Assembly: GCF_030163795.1 (NCBI RefSeq) | Contig: NZ_JASJOF010000006.1 | Span: 234,665 to 298,664, forward strand | Reading direction: 5' to 3' | DNA from: Roseicyclus marinus | GTDB lineage: Bacteria; Pseudomonadota; Alphaproteobacteria; Rhodobacterales; Rhodobacteraceae | DNA length: 64,000 nucleotides | In this document: positions 36,814 through 46,237 of the stretch, in pieces | How the letters are laid out: the number at the start of each line of letters is the position of its first letter | Numbering within the stretch: position 1 is the first letter of the stretch | Notes under the pieces: generated by a model | The model's input: only the letters and a program-made list of their open reading frames with translations | Told to the model about the DNA's origin: nothing | Databases searched by the model: none | Made by a program: the position numbers and the translations under genes

Positions 36814-38928
36814 ATGCTCGACCAAGCCCCCGACGCCAGCGCCATCCTGCCCGAGGCCTATGACGGCCCGATCCTCGAGATCGAGAACCTGTCGATCTCC
36901 TTCTTCACCCGCGCCCGCGAAATCCCGGCCGTGATGGATTTCTCCTGCACCGTCATGCCGGGCGAAGCGATGGGCCTTGTAGGCGAAAGCGGCTGCGGCA
37001 AATCCACCGTGGCGCTTGGCGTGATGCAGGATCTGGGCGTCAACGGGCGCGTGGTCGGTGGCACGATCAAGTACAAGGGGCGCGACCTCAACAGCCTCTC
37101 TGCGCGGGAATTGCGGGCCATCCGCGGCCGTGAGATCGCGATGATCTATCAGGAACCCATGGCCTCGCTGAACCCGGCCATGCGCATCGGCGAACAACTG
37201 ATGGAAGTGCCCATGATCCACGAGGGTATTTCCCGCGACGAGGCCCGCAAACGCGCCCTCGAGGTCATCACTGACGTCCGCCTGCCCGATCCCGAACGGA
37301 TGCTGCGCAGCTATCCCCACCAGCTTTCGGGCGGACAGCAGCAGCGCATCGTCATCGCCATGGCGTTGATGTCAAAACCCTCGCTTCTGATCCTTGACGA
37401 ACCCACCACCGCCCTCGACGTGACCGTCGAGGCGGCGGTCGTCGATCTTGTAAAAGATCTGGGCCGGAAATACGGTACCTCCATGCTCTTCATCAGCCAC
37501 AATCTGGGGTTGGTGCTGGAAACCTGCGACCGCATCTGCGTGATGTATTCGGGCGAAGCGGTCGAAACCGGCGCGATCGCCGATGTCTTCGACGACATGC
37601 GCCACCCCTACACACAGGCGCTGTTCCGCTCCATCCCGCTGCCGGGTGCCGACAAGACGACGCGCCCGCTCGTGGCGATCCCCGGCAATTTCCCCCTGCC
37701 CCATGAACGGCCCAAAGGCTGCAACTTCGGCCCGCGTTGCGAATATTTCCAATCCGGGCGCTGCGATGCCACCGACATTCTCATGGCCGATCTGCCGCAG
37801 GGCGACCGGCACCAGACGCGTTGCCTGCGCCACGACGAAATCGACTGGGCGAACCCGCCGCAAGCGGCCGAAACGGCGGAACGGACAGAGGCCGGCGATG
37901 TCGTCCTCAAGGTCGAAAACCTGCGCAAATATTACGAGGTCGCGGCCAATTCCATGTTCGGCGGCGGTGAGACGCGCGTGGTCAAGGCCAATGAAACCCT
38001 CAGCTTCGAGGCCCGCGAAAGCGAAACGCTCGCCATCGTGGGCGAAAGCGGCTGCGGGAAATCCACCCTCGCCAAGGTCCTGATGGGGCTCGAGACCGCG
38101 ACCGAGGGCAGTGTCCTTCTCGACAATCGCCGCATCGAACAGATCGCGATCGAAAACCGCGACACGCGGACGATTTCCTCGATCCAGATGGTGTTCCAGA
38201 ACCCGTTCGACACGCTCAACCCGTCGATGACCGTGGGCCGCCAAATCATCCGCGCGCTGGAAATCTTCGGCATCGGCGACAGCGACGAGGATCGCCGCAA
38301 CCGGATGCTCGACCTGCTCGACCTCGTGAAACTGCCGCGCGCCTTCGCAGACCGGATGCCGCGCCAGCTCTCGGGCGGACAGAAACAGCGCGTCGGCATC
38401 GCGCGGGCCTTTGCGGGCGGCGCGCGCATCGTCGTGGCCGATGAACCCGTTTCGGCGCTCGACGTGTCGGTTCAGGCCGCTGTCACCGATCTGTTGATGG
38501 AAATCCAGCGCCGCGAGAAAACCACGCTTCTCTTCATCTCCCATGATCTCAGCATCGTGCGCTATCTCAGCGACCGGGTGATGGTCATGTATCTGGGCCA
38601 TGTGGTCGAGATCGGCACCACGGATCAGGTCTTCAGCCCGCCCTATCACCCCTATACCGAGGCGCTATTGTCCGCCGTGCCCATCGCCGACACCTCGGTC
38701 CAGAAACAGCATATCGTGCTCGAGGGCGACATCCCTTCGGCCATGAACCCGCCGTCCGGCTGTCCGTTCCAGACCCGGTGCCGCTGGAAATCCGACGTGC
38801 CGGGAAACCTCTGCGAGACCGAGGTGCCGCCCACCCGCACGCTGGCCGAAGGGCACCAGATCAAATGTCATCTCGCCGATGACATTCTCGCGCAAATGCA
38901 GCCCGTGATCACCACGGCCGACGACTGA
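36814..38928 (+). CDS. ABC importer ATP-binding protein, DppD-DppF fusion
   Basis: A 704-residue protein holding both ATPase domains in one chain. Each half has a Walker A loop GESGCGKST (near residues 70 and 410), signature LSGGQQQR or LSGGQKQR, and Walker B (LLILDEPTTALD; IVVADEPVSALD). Each half ends in the peptide-importer C-terminal domain with a CNFGPRC- or CPFQTRC-type cysteine cluster. It begins 4 bases after the DppC-type gene. In many operons these are two separate genes; here they are fused. Confidence 0.94.
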   Translation: MLDQAPDASAILPEAYDGPILEIENLSISFFTRAREIPAVMDFSCTVMPGEAMGLVGESGCGKSTVALGVMQDLGVNGRVVGGTIKYKGRDLNSLSARELRAIRGREIAMIYQEPMASLNPAMRIGEQLMEVPMIHEGISRDEARKRALEVITDVRLPDPERMLRSYPHQLSGGQQQRIVIAMALMSKPSLLILDEPTTALDVTVEAAVVDLVKDLGRKYGTSMLFISHNLGLVLETCDRICVMYSGEAVETGAIADVFDDMRHPYTQALFRSIPLPGADKTTRPLVAIPGNFPLPHERPKGCNFGPRCEYFQSGRCDATDILMADLPQGDRHQTRCLRHDEIDWANPPQAAETAERTEAGDVVLKVENLRKYYEVAANSMFGGGETRVVKANETLSFEARESETLAIVGESGCGKSTLAKVLMGLETATEGSVLLDNRRIEQIAIENRDTRTISSIQMVFQNPFDTLNPSMTVGRQIIRALEIFGIGDSDEDRRNRMLDLLDLVKLPRAFADRMPRQLSGGQKQRVGIARAFAGGARIVVADEPVSALDVSVQAAVTDLLMEIQRREKTTLLFISHDLSIVRYLSDRVMVMYLGHVVEIGTTDQVFSPPYHPYTEALLSAVPIADTSVQKQHIVLEGDIPSAMNPPSGCPFQTRCRWKSDVPGNLCETEVPPTRTLAEGHQIKCHLADDILAQMQPVITTADD

Positions 38929-38934
38929 TCGGCG

Positions 38935-39459
38935 CTACCGCTTGCGTTCCGCCAATAGGCGGCGGCGCGCAGGCAACAAAAGGTGATCGGGCAGCGCGCG
39001 CCCCGTCTCGCAATGAAACAACGACAGGGTCAGCCTGTCGGCCCGCATCAGCGCCAGCGCGAACAGGACCGCCCCGAAACACAGGTTCGTCACCGGCCCG
39101 AACACACCCCGCTGCGCCACCAGCCCCGCCGCCATCGCGATCAACAGGCAGCCCCAGACCTGCGCCTCGGTCCGCATCGCCGTGGCGACCTGATGCGCGG
39201 AAACCTCCGCCGCGGCCCTCGGCCAGATGCCCAGAACCCTGAGCATAAGCAACCGCCGCAGATCGGCGGCGTTGCGGTAACCGGGCGGCGGGCGATCCCG
39301 CCCGAACAGGTCTGAGACGATATTGTCCTCCAGCCAGCAGATGCGCAGCAGCGCCAAAAGCGCCAGCGCCCCCAGCAGGCCCGGCGGCACCCACAAGGCC
39401 GACAGCGCGCCCGCTGCCACCAATCCCGCCCCGATCATCACCCGACCCGCGCCCGGCAT
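38935..39459 (-). CDS. Hypothetical membrane protein (174 residues)
   Basis: Not recognised. The protein has two pairs of hydrophobic segments: GLVAAGALSALWVPPGLLGALALLALL-type helices at residues about 8-42 and WGCLLIAMAAGLVAQ plus NLCFGAVLFALALM near 105-140. A polar middle (FGRDRPPPGYRNAADLRRLL) and a basic C-terminus (ARRRLLAERKR) face the cytoplasm if the positive-inside rule holds. It converges with the importer ATPase gene, 6 bases apart. No signal peptide cleavage site or catalytic motif was seen. Confidence 0.7.
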   Translation of the reverse strand: MPGAGRVMIGAGLVAAGALSALWVPPGLLGALALLALLRICWLEDNIVSDLFGRDRPPPGYRNAADLRRLLMLRVLGIWPRAAAEVSAHQVATAMRTEAQVWGCLLIAMAAGLVAQRGVFGPVTNLCFGAVLFALALMRADRLTLSLFHCETGRALPDHLLLPARRRLLAERKR

Positions 39460-39645
39460 CCTGAGCCCTCCGCCTTACGGCCTGTCCGTGACCGCATCAT
39501 GCAGCCACATGGCCAAAGCCTGCATCGATTCGGTGAACACGGCGACAAGACGCCGATTTCCGCCGATGCGGCCTGAACATATCCGCTTTCCTGCATGTGT
39601 TCGCCGCGCTAGGCTCGCCCCCGTAACGGGGAGGAGACCCAGACC

Positions 39646-40557
39646 ATGCAGATCACACGCCGCCAGCTCATGGCCACCGGCACGGCCCTTCTGGCCACCA
39701 GCGCCCTGCCCCGCCGCGGCTGGACGCAAACCACGCTTGCCCTTGGCGATGCCGAATTGATCACGCTCAGCGACGGCAACCTCGAATTGCCCGCCGATTT
39801 CATCTTTGGCCCGATGCCGCAGGAAGAGCTTGGGCCGGTTCTCTCCGGTTTCGGCATCGACCGTGGCGCGGCGCTGACCCCGCCCTGCAACGTCACGCTC
39901 CTGCGCCGCGGCGATACGCTCGCACTCTTCGACGCGGGTTCGGGCCTTGCCTTCCAGCCGGGTGTGGGCCGTCTGCCCGAGGCGCTGGATGCCGCGGGCA
40001 TCGACCCCTTCGACATCACCCATGTGATCTTCACCCATGGCCATCCCGACCATCTCTGGGGCGTGCTCGACGATTTCGACGAACCCTTCTTTCCCGATGC
40101 CGAACACATGATGGGGGCGGTCGAATTCGACTACTGGATGGATGACGGAACCGTCGCCAGCATCGGCGCGGAACGCGCGGCTTTTGCCGTTGGCGCGCAA
40201 CGCCGGCTCGAGGTGATCGCGGATCGCATGACCCGCATCGCCGACGGGGACGAGGTTCTACCGGGCGTCATCGCCGCCCTCACCCCCGGCCATACGCCGG
40301 GGCATCTGGCCTTCGCGGTCGATGGCAGGGCGATGATCCTCGGCGATGCGATCGGCAACGATCACGTGGCCTTTGCCCGCCCCGGCTGGATCTCCGGCTC
40401 GGATCAGGATCCGGCCATGGCCGCCCAGACGCGGCTCGCGCTGTTTGACCGGATCACGGCGGATGACATGGCGGTCGTGGGCTTCCATTGCGGCCATGGC
40501 GGCATTGGCCGGGTGGAACGTCTGTCCGAGGGCTTCGCCTTCCGCCCCGCGACCTGA
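39646..40557 (+). CDS. Secreted MBL-fold metallo-hydrolase
   Basis: A 303-residue metallo-beta-lactamase-fold enzyme with an N-terminal twin-arginine-type signal (ITRRQLMATGTALLATSAL). The metal motif HxHxDH is in FTHGHPDHLWG; further ligands are in LTPGHTPGHLAF, LGDAIG and FHCGHGG. A ribosome-binding site GGGGAGGAG lies before the ATG at 39646. The substrate is unknown; many such periplasmic members are lactonases, sulfatases or hydrolases of other esters, so a beta-lactamase call is not justified. It stands alone after the importer cluster. Confidence 0.88.
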   Translation: MQITRRQLMATGTALLATSALPRRGWTQTTLALGDAELITLSDGNLELPADFIFGPMPQEELGPVLSGFGIDRGAALTPPCNVTLLRRGDTLALFDAGSGLAFQPGVGRLPEALDAAGIDPFDITHVIFTHGHPDHLWGVLDDFDEPFFPDAEHMMGAVEFDYWMDDGTVASIGAERAAFAVGAQRRLEVIADRMTRIADGDEVLPGVIAALTPGHTPGHLAFAVDGRAMILGDAIGNDHVAFARPGWISGSDQDPAMAAQTRLALFDRITADDMAVVGFHCGHGGIGRVERLSEGFAFRPAT

Positions 40558-40592
40558 AGAACGCGCCACAACCCATTGATGCAAAAGAAAAG

Positions 40593-40612
40593 CGGGGGGC
40601 CAAGGCCCCCCG
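40593..40612 (-). terminator. Rho-independent terminator of the nrdJ transcript
   Basis: Perfect 9-base arms CGGGGGGCC and GGCCCCCCG with an AA/TT loop. On the minus strand the hairpin is followed by CTTTTCTTTTGC, a good T-tract. It lies beyond the metallopeptidase gene and would end the nrdJ transcript; from the other side it may also stop the MBL-fold gene. Confidence 0.8.
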
Positions 40613-40627
40613 TTCAAGTTTCGCGTA

Positions 40628-40720
40628 TCAGGCTCTGATATTCCGCCCGAAGTTTCTGCCTGCGGCCTGATCCGCGTCAGGGGCGAGCGCACCCACCCCG
40701 TGTGTCAGACGCGCCCACAT
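40628..40720 (-). CDS. Possible 30-residue ORF before the terminator
   Basis: A short open frame, MWARLTHGVGALAPDADQAA followed by GRNFGRNIRA, starts 24 bases after the metallopeptidase stop and ends just before the terminator hairpin. The amino-acid pattern is protein-like and of high GC, unlike the metallopeptidase gene beside it. No clear ribosome-binding site is visible. It could be a genuine microprotein or the remnant of a longer gene that followed nrdJ before the metallopeptidase gene arrived. Confidence 0.35.
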   Translation of the reverse strand: MWARLTHGVGALAPDADQAAGRNFGRNIRA

Positions 40721-40744
40721 GGGACAGGGGCGCGCCCGATTTCT

Positions 40745-41353
40745 TCAAAGAACTACCCTCGGATTTGGAGTGCTCAACTTGTCTAATGCAACTTGGAAGC
40801 CTGGCAACAAAACCGCTGAACGTGCGTGCTTAACGTAGGTAACGTCAGAGGCAGCCCTCCGTGCGAGATCGAGAACACCCCACCTGAGGTCAGATAGGGC
40901 TGCCCCACACTGGAAGAATGCCGCCGCATAGTTTGCTTCCAATTCTTCGACCGTTGGAGGTAGGTTCGACAGGCCAGTAGGCCCGTCGAACAATTGAAAG
41001 TTTTTTACCACTGCGCCCGTGGCGTGGTGCCCAAGAGCCACGTGGCCAAGTTCATGGGCGAGTATGAAGTTGGATATCCGACACCCCTTCTCCGCATCGT
41101 CCAAGAGCCTCTGATCAGTAGTCAGCGTCATACGACCGTTGAAGAAAACAACACCAGCTTTGTGCTTTACCGGGACTGACGGATCAGAGTGGTAAGCTCT
41201 AATCTGCCAATCATCGTTCTCTTCACATATCTTTTCCCAAGCCTCTGTCATGACAAAGAACTGATGATCTTTGTACAGCTCCCGCCTCGCCCACAGCATC
41301 TCTTGATAGATTTGGGCAGTTCTAGGAATGGATATGATCGGCCGGCGTGCCAT
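40745..41353 (-). CDS. ImmA/IrrE-type metallopeptidase, AT-richer than its surroundings
   Basis: A 202-residue protein with the zinc-protease motif HELGHVALGHH at residues 100-110 and a downstream glutamate in ELEANYAAAFFQCG, the layout of ImmA/IrrE (COG2856) peptidases, which cut repressors after stress. No partner XRE-type repressor gene is adjacent. It starts 11 bases after nrdJ on the same strand and so should be transcribed with it. Hand counts of four 60-base lines give 40-57 percent GC, clearly below the neighbouring genes, which suggests recent transfer. The target is unknown. Confidence 0.8.
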   Translation of the reverse strand: MARRPIISIPRTAQIYQEMLWARRELYKDHQFFVMTEAWEKICEENDDWQIRAYHSDPSVPVKHKAGVVFFNGRMTLTTDQRLLDDAEKGCRISNFILAHELGHVALGHHATGAVVKNFQLFDGPTGLSNLPPTVEELEANYAAAFFQCGAALSDLRWGVLDLARRAASDVTYVKHARSAVLLPGFQVALDKLSTPNPRVVL

Positions 41354-41364
41354 GCGTCAGTTCC

Positions 41365-44300
41365 TCAGCTGCACCCACTGGTCCCGCCGCAGGTGTTGCA
41401 CTTCATGCAGGTGCCGTTCCGGACCAGCGTGTAGTTGCCGCATTCGCCGCAGGCCTCGCCCTCGTAGCCCTGCATCTTGGCCCGCGTCGCCGCATCCATG
41501 CTGACCGTGCCGGTGGTGACTGCCGTTGTCGAAGCGACGGCGGCAATCGTGCCCGACGCACCCCGCACCTCGGGGATCAGCGTCTCCAGCGTCGCGACCG
41601 GATCGGCCCCGCCCTGGAACACCAGCAGATCCTGCGGCGCGCGCTTGCGCAGATAGCCGGTCGATGCGACCTGCTTGAGCACTTCGATCGGCGTCGACCC
41701 CCGGCTTTCGGGAACCTCGCGGATGTTCGACACGCCTTCCTCGGCACCCCGGCCCACATCGTCGAAGCTCGTGCCCTGCGGGGCCACATGCGCCAGATCG
41801 GTGCGGTCGAGGTAGGACACCGCCAGCTCGCGGAAGATGTAGTCGAGGATCGAGGTCGCGTTCTTGATCGAGTCGTTGCCCTGCACCATCCCGCTCGGTT
41901 CGAACTTGGTGAAGGTGAAGGCATCCACGAATTCCTCCAGCGGCACGCCGTACTGAAGACCGACCGAGACCGCGATGGCGAAATTGTTCATCATCGCCCG
42001 GAAACCGGCGCCTTCCTTGTGCATGTCGATGAAGATCTCGCCGAGGCTGCCATCGGCATATTCCCCGGTCCGCAGATAGACCTTGTGGCCACCCACGATC
42101 GCCTTCTGGGTATAGCCCTTGCGGCGGTCGGGCATCTTTTCACGATGCGCCTTGATGACCTCCTTGATGACGATCTTCTCGACGATCTTCTCGGCGATGA
42201 CCTGCGCCTTTTCCATGGTGGTGCCGGTCTCGAGGATTTCGGCGGCTTCCTCGTCATCCTCGACCAGCGCAGAGGCCAGCGGCTGCGACAGCTTGGACCC
42301 GTCCCGATAGAGCGCGTTGGCCTTCACGCCCAGCGACCAGGACAGCTCATAAGCCTTCTGGCAATCCTCGATGGTCGCGGAATTGGGCATGTTGATCGTC
42401 TTGGAGATCGCCCCCGAGATGAAGCTCTGCGCCGCCGCCATCATGTAGATATGCGCGTCGACACCAAGGTAGCGCTTGCCCTTCTTGCCGCAGGGGTTGG
42501 CGCAGTCAAAGACGTGGTAATGCTCCGTCTTCAGGAAAGGCGCGCCTTCCAGCGTCATGGTCCCGCAGACATGATCGTTCGCGGCATCGACCTCCGCCTT
42601 GGTGAATCCAAGGTGGCGCAGCATGTCGAAGGTCGGATCGTTCAGCTTTTCGGCCGGGATGCCCAGCGTCTTGGTGCAGAACTCCGCGCCCAGCGTCCAC
42701 TGGTTGAACACGAACCGGATGTCGAAGGCCGACGGCAGCGCCGCCTCGATCTTCTCCAGCTCCGCGCGGCCAAAGCCATGCCCGATCAGCGAGGTGTGGT
42801 TGATCCCCGGTGCCTGACCCAACGTGCCATGGCCCACGGCATAGGCGACGATCTCCTCGATCTGGCTGGGGCTGTAGCCCAGCGTCTCCAGCGCGCCCGG
42901 AACCGACTGGTTGATGATCTTGAAATAGCCGCCACCGGCCAGTTTCTTGAACTTCACCAGTGCGAAATCCGGCTCGATCCCGGTCGTGTCGCAATCCATC
43001 ACCAGACCGATGGTGCCGGTCGGCGCGATCACGGTCGCCTGAGCGTTGCGGTAGCCGTGCTGCTCACCCAGCGCCAGCGCCTCGTCCCAGGCTTGCTTGG
43101 CCAGCGCCACAAGCGTCTGGTCGGGGCAATTGGCATGGTCGAGCGCCACGGGGTTCACGTTGACGCCCTCATAGCCATCCGTCTTGCCGTGTGCGGCAGC
43201 GCGGTGGTTGCGAATGACGCGCAGCATGTGCTCGCGGTTCTTGGCGAAGCCCGGGAAAGCGCCCAGTTCCGACGCGATTTCCGCGCTGGTCGCATAGGAT
43301 ACGCCGGTCATGACCGCCGTCAGCGCCCCGCACATCGCGCGGCCTTCGGGGCTGTCGTAGCCCAGGCCCATGTTCATCAGCAGGCCGCCGATATTGGCAT
43401 AGCCCAGACCCAGCGTGCGGAAGTCATAGGACCGCTGCGCGATTTCCTTGGAGGGGAACTGCGCCATCATCACGCTGACTTCCAGCGTCAGGGTCCAAAG
43501 ACGGCAGGCGTGGATATAGCTTTCCGCATCGAACTTGCCGCCCGCGTAGAAGGTCAGCAGGTTCATCGACGCAAGGTTGCAGGCCGTATCGTCGAGGAAC
43601 ATGTATTCCGAACAGGGGTTCGAGCCGCGGATCGCCCCATCCTCGGGGCAGGTGTGCCACGCGTTGACCGTGTCATGGAACTGGATGCCCGGATCGGCGC
43701 AGGCCCATGCCGCGTGACCGACCTTTTCCCACAGCTCGCGCGCCTTGATCGTCTTGGCGACCTTGCCGCCGACGCGGTTGACGAGGTTCCAATCGGCATC
43801 GTCCTCGACCGCCTTCAGGAAAGCATCGGTGACGCGGATCGAGTTGTTGGAATTCTGGCCCGACACGCTGGAATAGGCTTCGCTGTCCCAGTCGGTGTCG
43901 TAGGTCGGGAATTGGATCCCCGTATAGCCCTGCTTGGCGTAATCCAGAACCCGCTTGATGTAGGTCTCGGGGATCGAGGCCGATTTCGCGGCGCGGATCG
44001 CCTTTTTCAGCCCATCGTTCTTGGCAGGCTCCACGGCATCTTCGACCGTGCCATCCCATGCGCCGATGGCTGCAAAGATCGCGTTCAGCATCTTCTCGTG
44101 CGTCTTGGAGCCCGCGACGAGGCTGGCCACTTTCTGCTCTTCGATCACCTTCCAGTCGATGAAGGCCTCGATATCGGGATGGTCGGCATCGACGATCACC
44201 ATCTTGGCCGCGCGGCGCGTCGTGCCGCCCGACTTGATCGCGCCGGCCGCCCGATCGCCGATCTTGAGGAAGCCCATCAGGCCCGACGACTTTCCGCCGC

Positions 44301-45039
44301 CCGACAGCTTCTCGCCTTCGCCGCGCAGATGGCTGAAATTGGTGCCCGTGCCCGAGCCGTATTTGAACAGGCGCGCCTCGCGGACCCACAGGTCCATGAT
44401 GCCACCCTCGTTCACCAGATCGTCCGCGACGGACTGGATGAAGCAGGCATGGGGCTGCGGATGCTCATAGGCGCTCGACGACTTGGTCAGCTTGCCGGTC
44501 TTCCAGTCGACATAGAAATGCCCCTGGCTCGGGCCGTCGATCCCATAGGCCCAGTGCAGGCCGGTGTTAAACCATTGCGGGCTGTTGGGCGCAGCCATCT
44601 GGCGCGCCAGCATCAGCTGCATTTCCTCGAAATATGCGCGGGCATCGCTCTCGGCGGTGAAATAACCGCCCTTCCAGCCCCAATAGGCCCATGCGCCCGC
44701 CAGACGACGGAACACCTGCTTGGCCGAGGTTTCGCCGACATAGCGCGCATCCTCGGGCAGCGTTTCCAGCGCCGCCTCGTCGGCGACCTGCCGCCACAGG
44801 AATTCGGGCACACCCTTTTCCTTCACCGGCTTGAGTCGTGCGGGAACGCCCGCCTTGCGGAAATATTTCTGGGCGATCACATCGGACGCGACCTGGCTCC
44901 AGCCCGCGGGAACCTCGACGTTGTCCAGCTTGAACACGACGGTCCCGTCCGGATTGCGGATCTCGGAGGTGGTGGTGGTGAATTCGAGATCGGCGTAAAC
45001 GTCTGCACCATCCCGCGTGAACCTGCGTTCAATCTTCAT
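41365..45039 (-). CDS. nrdJ: Vitamin B12-dependent ribonucleoside-diphosphate reductase (class II)
   Basis: NrdJ makes deoxyribonucleotides with adenosylcobalamin and needs no oxygen. The 1224-residue protein has [18 protein letters not shown], the active-site segment [37 protein letters not shown], and a C-terminal cysteine-rich tail ([24 protein letters not shown] at the end) that recycles the active-site disulfide. Start [11 protein letters not shown] at 45039. A metallopeptidase gene follows closely. The 535-base leader holds possible operators, but no B12 riboswitch was recognised. Confidence 0.97.
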   Translation of the reverse strand: MKIERRFTRDGADVYADLEFTTTTSEIRNPDGTVVFKLDNVEVPAGWSQVASDVIAQKYFRKAGVPARLKPVKEKGVPEFLWRQVADEAALETLPEDARYVGETSAKQVFRRLAGAWAYWGWKGGYFTAESDARAYFEEMQLMLARQMAAPNSPQWFNTGLHWAYGIDGPSQGHFYVDWKTGKLTKSSSAYEHPQPHACFIQSVADDLVNEGGIMDLWVREARLFKYGSGTGTNFSHLRGEGEKLSGGGKSSGLMGFLKIGDRAAGAIKSGGTTRRAAKMVIVDADHPDIEAFIDWKVIEEQKVASLVAGSKTHEKMLNAIFAAIGAWDGTVEDAVEPAKNDGLKKAIRAAKSASIPETYIKRVLDYAKQGYTGIQFPTYDTDWDSEAYSSVSGQNSNNSIRVTDAFLKAVEDDADWNLVNRVGGKVAKTIKARELWEKVGHAAWACADPGIQFHDTVNAWHTCPEDGAIRGSNPCSEYMFLDDTACNLASMNLLTFYAGGKFDAESYIHACRLWTLTLEVSVMMAQFPSKEIAQRSYDFRTLGLGYANIGGLLMNMGLGYDSPEGRAMCGALTAVMTGVSYATSAEIASELGAFPGFAKNREHMLRVIRNHRAAAHGKTDGYEGVNVNPVALDHANCPDQTLVALAKQAWDEALALGEQHGYRNAQATVIAPTGTIGLVMDCDTTGIEPDFALVKFKKLAGGGYFKIINQSVPGALETLGYSPSQIEEIVAYAVGHGTLGQAPGINHTSLIGHGFGRAELEKIEAALPSAFDIRFVFNQWTLGAEFCTKTLGIPAEKLNDPTFDMLRHLGFTKAEVDAANDHVCGTMTLEGAPFLKTEHYHVFDCANPCGKKGKRYLGVDAHIYMMAAAQSFISGAISKTINMPNSATIEDCQKAYELSWSLGVKANALYRDGSKLSQPLASALVEDDEEAAEILETGTTMEKAQVIAEKIVEKIVIKEVIKAHREKMPDRRKGYTQKAIVGGHKVYLRTGEYADGSLGEIFIDMHKEGAGFRAMMNNFAIAVSVGLQYGVPLEEFVDAFTFTKFEPSGMVQGNDSIKNATSILDYIFRELAVSYLDRTDLAHVAPQGTSFDDVGRGAEEGVSNIREVPESRGSTPIEVLKQVASTGYLRKRAPQDLLVFQGGADPVATLETLIPEVRGASGTIAAVASTTAVTTGTVSMDAATRAKMQGYEGEACGECGNYTLVRNGTCMKCNTCGGTSGCS

Positions 45040-45574
45040 GTCGGCTGCCCCTTGTTAGCTCAACGGTTCCCTGTCCGCGGTCTGCCAGCGTCTTGGCGCT
45101 CTGACCGTTCTTTCCGGTGGCCAGGACAAACCCCATCGCATCGCGCCGCGTGGCCCGTTCCAGCCCGATGTCACGGGCTTTGTCGCGATGTCGGTGGGTT
45201 GGTCCCCGGCCCCGCCAACCACCACCACATTTAGTGGGTGGCGTGTCGGCCTACACAAACTGACGTAGGTAGAGGGGAGTGGTCAACGCTTTTTTTGGAC
45301 TGCCGCAACTGTTTTTTCTGTTGCAATCACAGGGTTTCCGCGATCCGGCCCGGGCACCCGATTCACCCCCAGATCGCGCGAACCCGCGCCGCTCGCAGAT
45401 TTCCCTTGCGACAGCGCCATTTGAGCCGCGCAGGTCAGGCTATGGATGAAGCTTGTCCACAGGCCCCAACGCCACCAGCCGCGGCATATGAATGCCGTTG
45501 GATAGGACACAAACACAACATGTTGCGATACGATGGTGCGCGATGTCCATCGATAGATAGCACAGAGTGGGGAT
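45040..45574 (-). promoter_or_regulatory. Long gene-free leader between tRNA-Pro and nrdJ
   Basis: No gene was found in these 535 bases. Structures seen: CCAC-ATTTA-GTGG at 45225-45237, CTAC and GTAG arms ten bases apart at 45251-45268 (centres roughly 30 bases apart, loosely recalling paired NrdR boxes but matching the consensus poorly), a GCAAC/GTTGC repeat around a T-run at 45305-45324, and the perfect palindrome CAACATGTTG near 45519-45528. The nrdJ promoter must be here. The cobalamin riboswitch B12-box was looked for and not found. Confidence 0.45.
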
Positions 45575-45651
45575 TGGTCGGGGCGGCGAGATTCGAACTC
45601 ACGACCTTCTGTACCCAAAACAGACGCGCTACCAGGCTGCGCTACGCCCCG
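45575..45651 (-). tRNA. tRNA-Pro (anticodon TGG), CCA end encoded
   Basis: A 77-base cloverleaf on the minus strand. The acceptor stem CGGGGCG pairs with CGCCCCG, followed by A and an encoded CCA. The D arm reads GCGCAGCCTGGTAGCGC, the anticodon arm is TCTGT-TTTGGGT-ACAGA with TGG in the anticodon position, and the T arm has GTGAG-TTCGAAT-CTCGC with one G-T pair. It lies between the DUF192 gene and nrdJ. Confidence 0.95.
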
Positions 45652-45708
45652 ACTGCGCCCTGTTAGCGCGCCAAAGCGCCCTTGGAAAGCCCTGCGAGCC
45701 CGCTCGCG

Positions 45709-46191
45709 TCACTCCGCGGCGCAGGGCCACGCCGCGGCCTCCTGCACGATCGAGGGGTGGCGCATCTCGTCACCCTCCGACAGGCCCAGAACCGCCGCCA
45801 TGCCGCCGTTGATCTCGAGCACATATTGTATGCCCTCGCCCCCGGGGATCGGCGTGCGATCCAGCGGCACGGCATTCTCATGGATGCGGCGCACCACCCC
45901 GGTTTCATCTGCAAAGATCATGTCGAGCGGGATCAGCGTATTCTCCATCCAGAAACTCACGCTTTGCGGCCGTTCGTAGACGAACAGCATCCCGCTCATC
46001 CGGGGCATTTCCGGCACGTTCATCAGGCCCTGCGCGCGTTCCTGAGGGGTATCGGCAATCACCACCCGGAACCTGACGCTGCCGAAATCCCCGCGCATTT
46101 CCAGCCGGTCGTCGCTGCAAGCCGCACGGGCTGGCGACCCACCCCACGCAAGGCCGACAATCGCGGCCAGAACAACAAGAAAGAGACGCAT
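45709..46191 (-). CDS. DUF192 family exported protein
   Basis: A 160-residue precursor with a signal peptide (MRLFLVVLAAIVGLAWGGS, cleavage near ARA-AC) and a DUF192 domain: FRVVIADTPQERAQGLMNV, GMLFVYERPQSVSFWMENT, PLDMIFAD and the end VLEINGGMAAVLGLSEGDE. The function of DUF192 is not known. The start is the ATG at 46189-46191; a GTG one codon upstream is also open. It is 46 bases downstream of the cold-shock gene and 57 bases upstream of tRNA-Pro, a conserved grouping in related genomes. Confidence 0.85.
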   Translation of the reverse strand: MRLFLVVLAAIVGLAWGGSPARAACSDDRLEMRGDFGSVRFRVVIADTPQERAQGLMNVPEMPRMSGMLFVYERPQSVSFWMENTLIPLDMIFADETGVVRRIHENAVPLDRTPIPGGEGIQYVLEINGGMAAVLGLSEGDEMRHPSIVQEAAAWPCAAE

Positions 46192-46237
46192 CACCTACCC
46201 CTGTTACGCGCCCTTGTCCGGGCCCGCTCCGGGCCGG

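Noticed and set aside
39646..40557. Beta-lactamase resistance gene
   Set aside because: Only the metallo-beta-lactamase fold is shown; the zinc-site spacing and Tat-type signal fit many other hydrolases.
41347..45234. A 1295-residue open frame on the plus strand opposite nrdJ
   Set aside because: It is a shadow of the high-GC codon pattern of nrdJ; nrdJ itself has all family motifs in the other strand.
45040..45574. Cobalamin riboswitch upstream of nrdJ
   Set aside because: The conserved B12-box and surrounding stems could not be found on the minus strand; only GCCAC-containing fragments without the rest of the motif.
45283..45618. A 111-residue minus-strand open frame
   Set aside because: It begins inside tRNA-Pro and has no ribosome-binding site.
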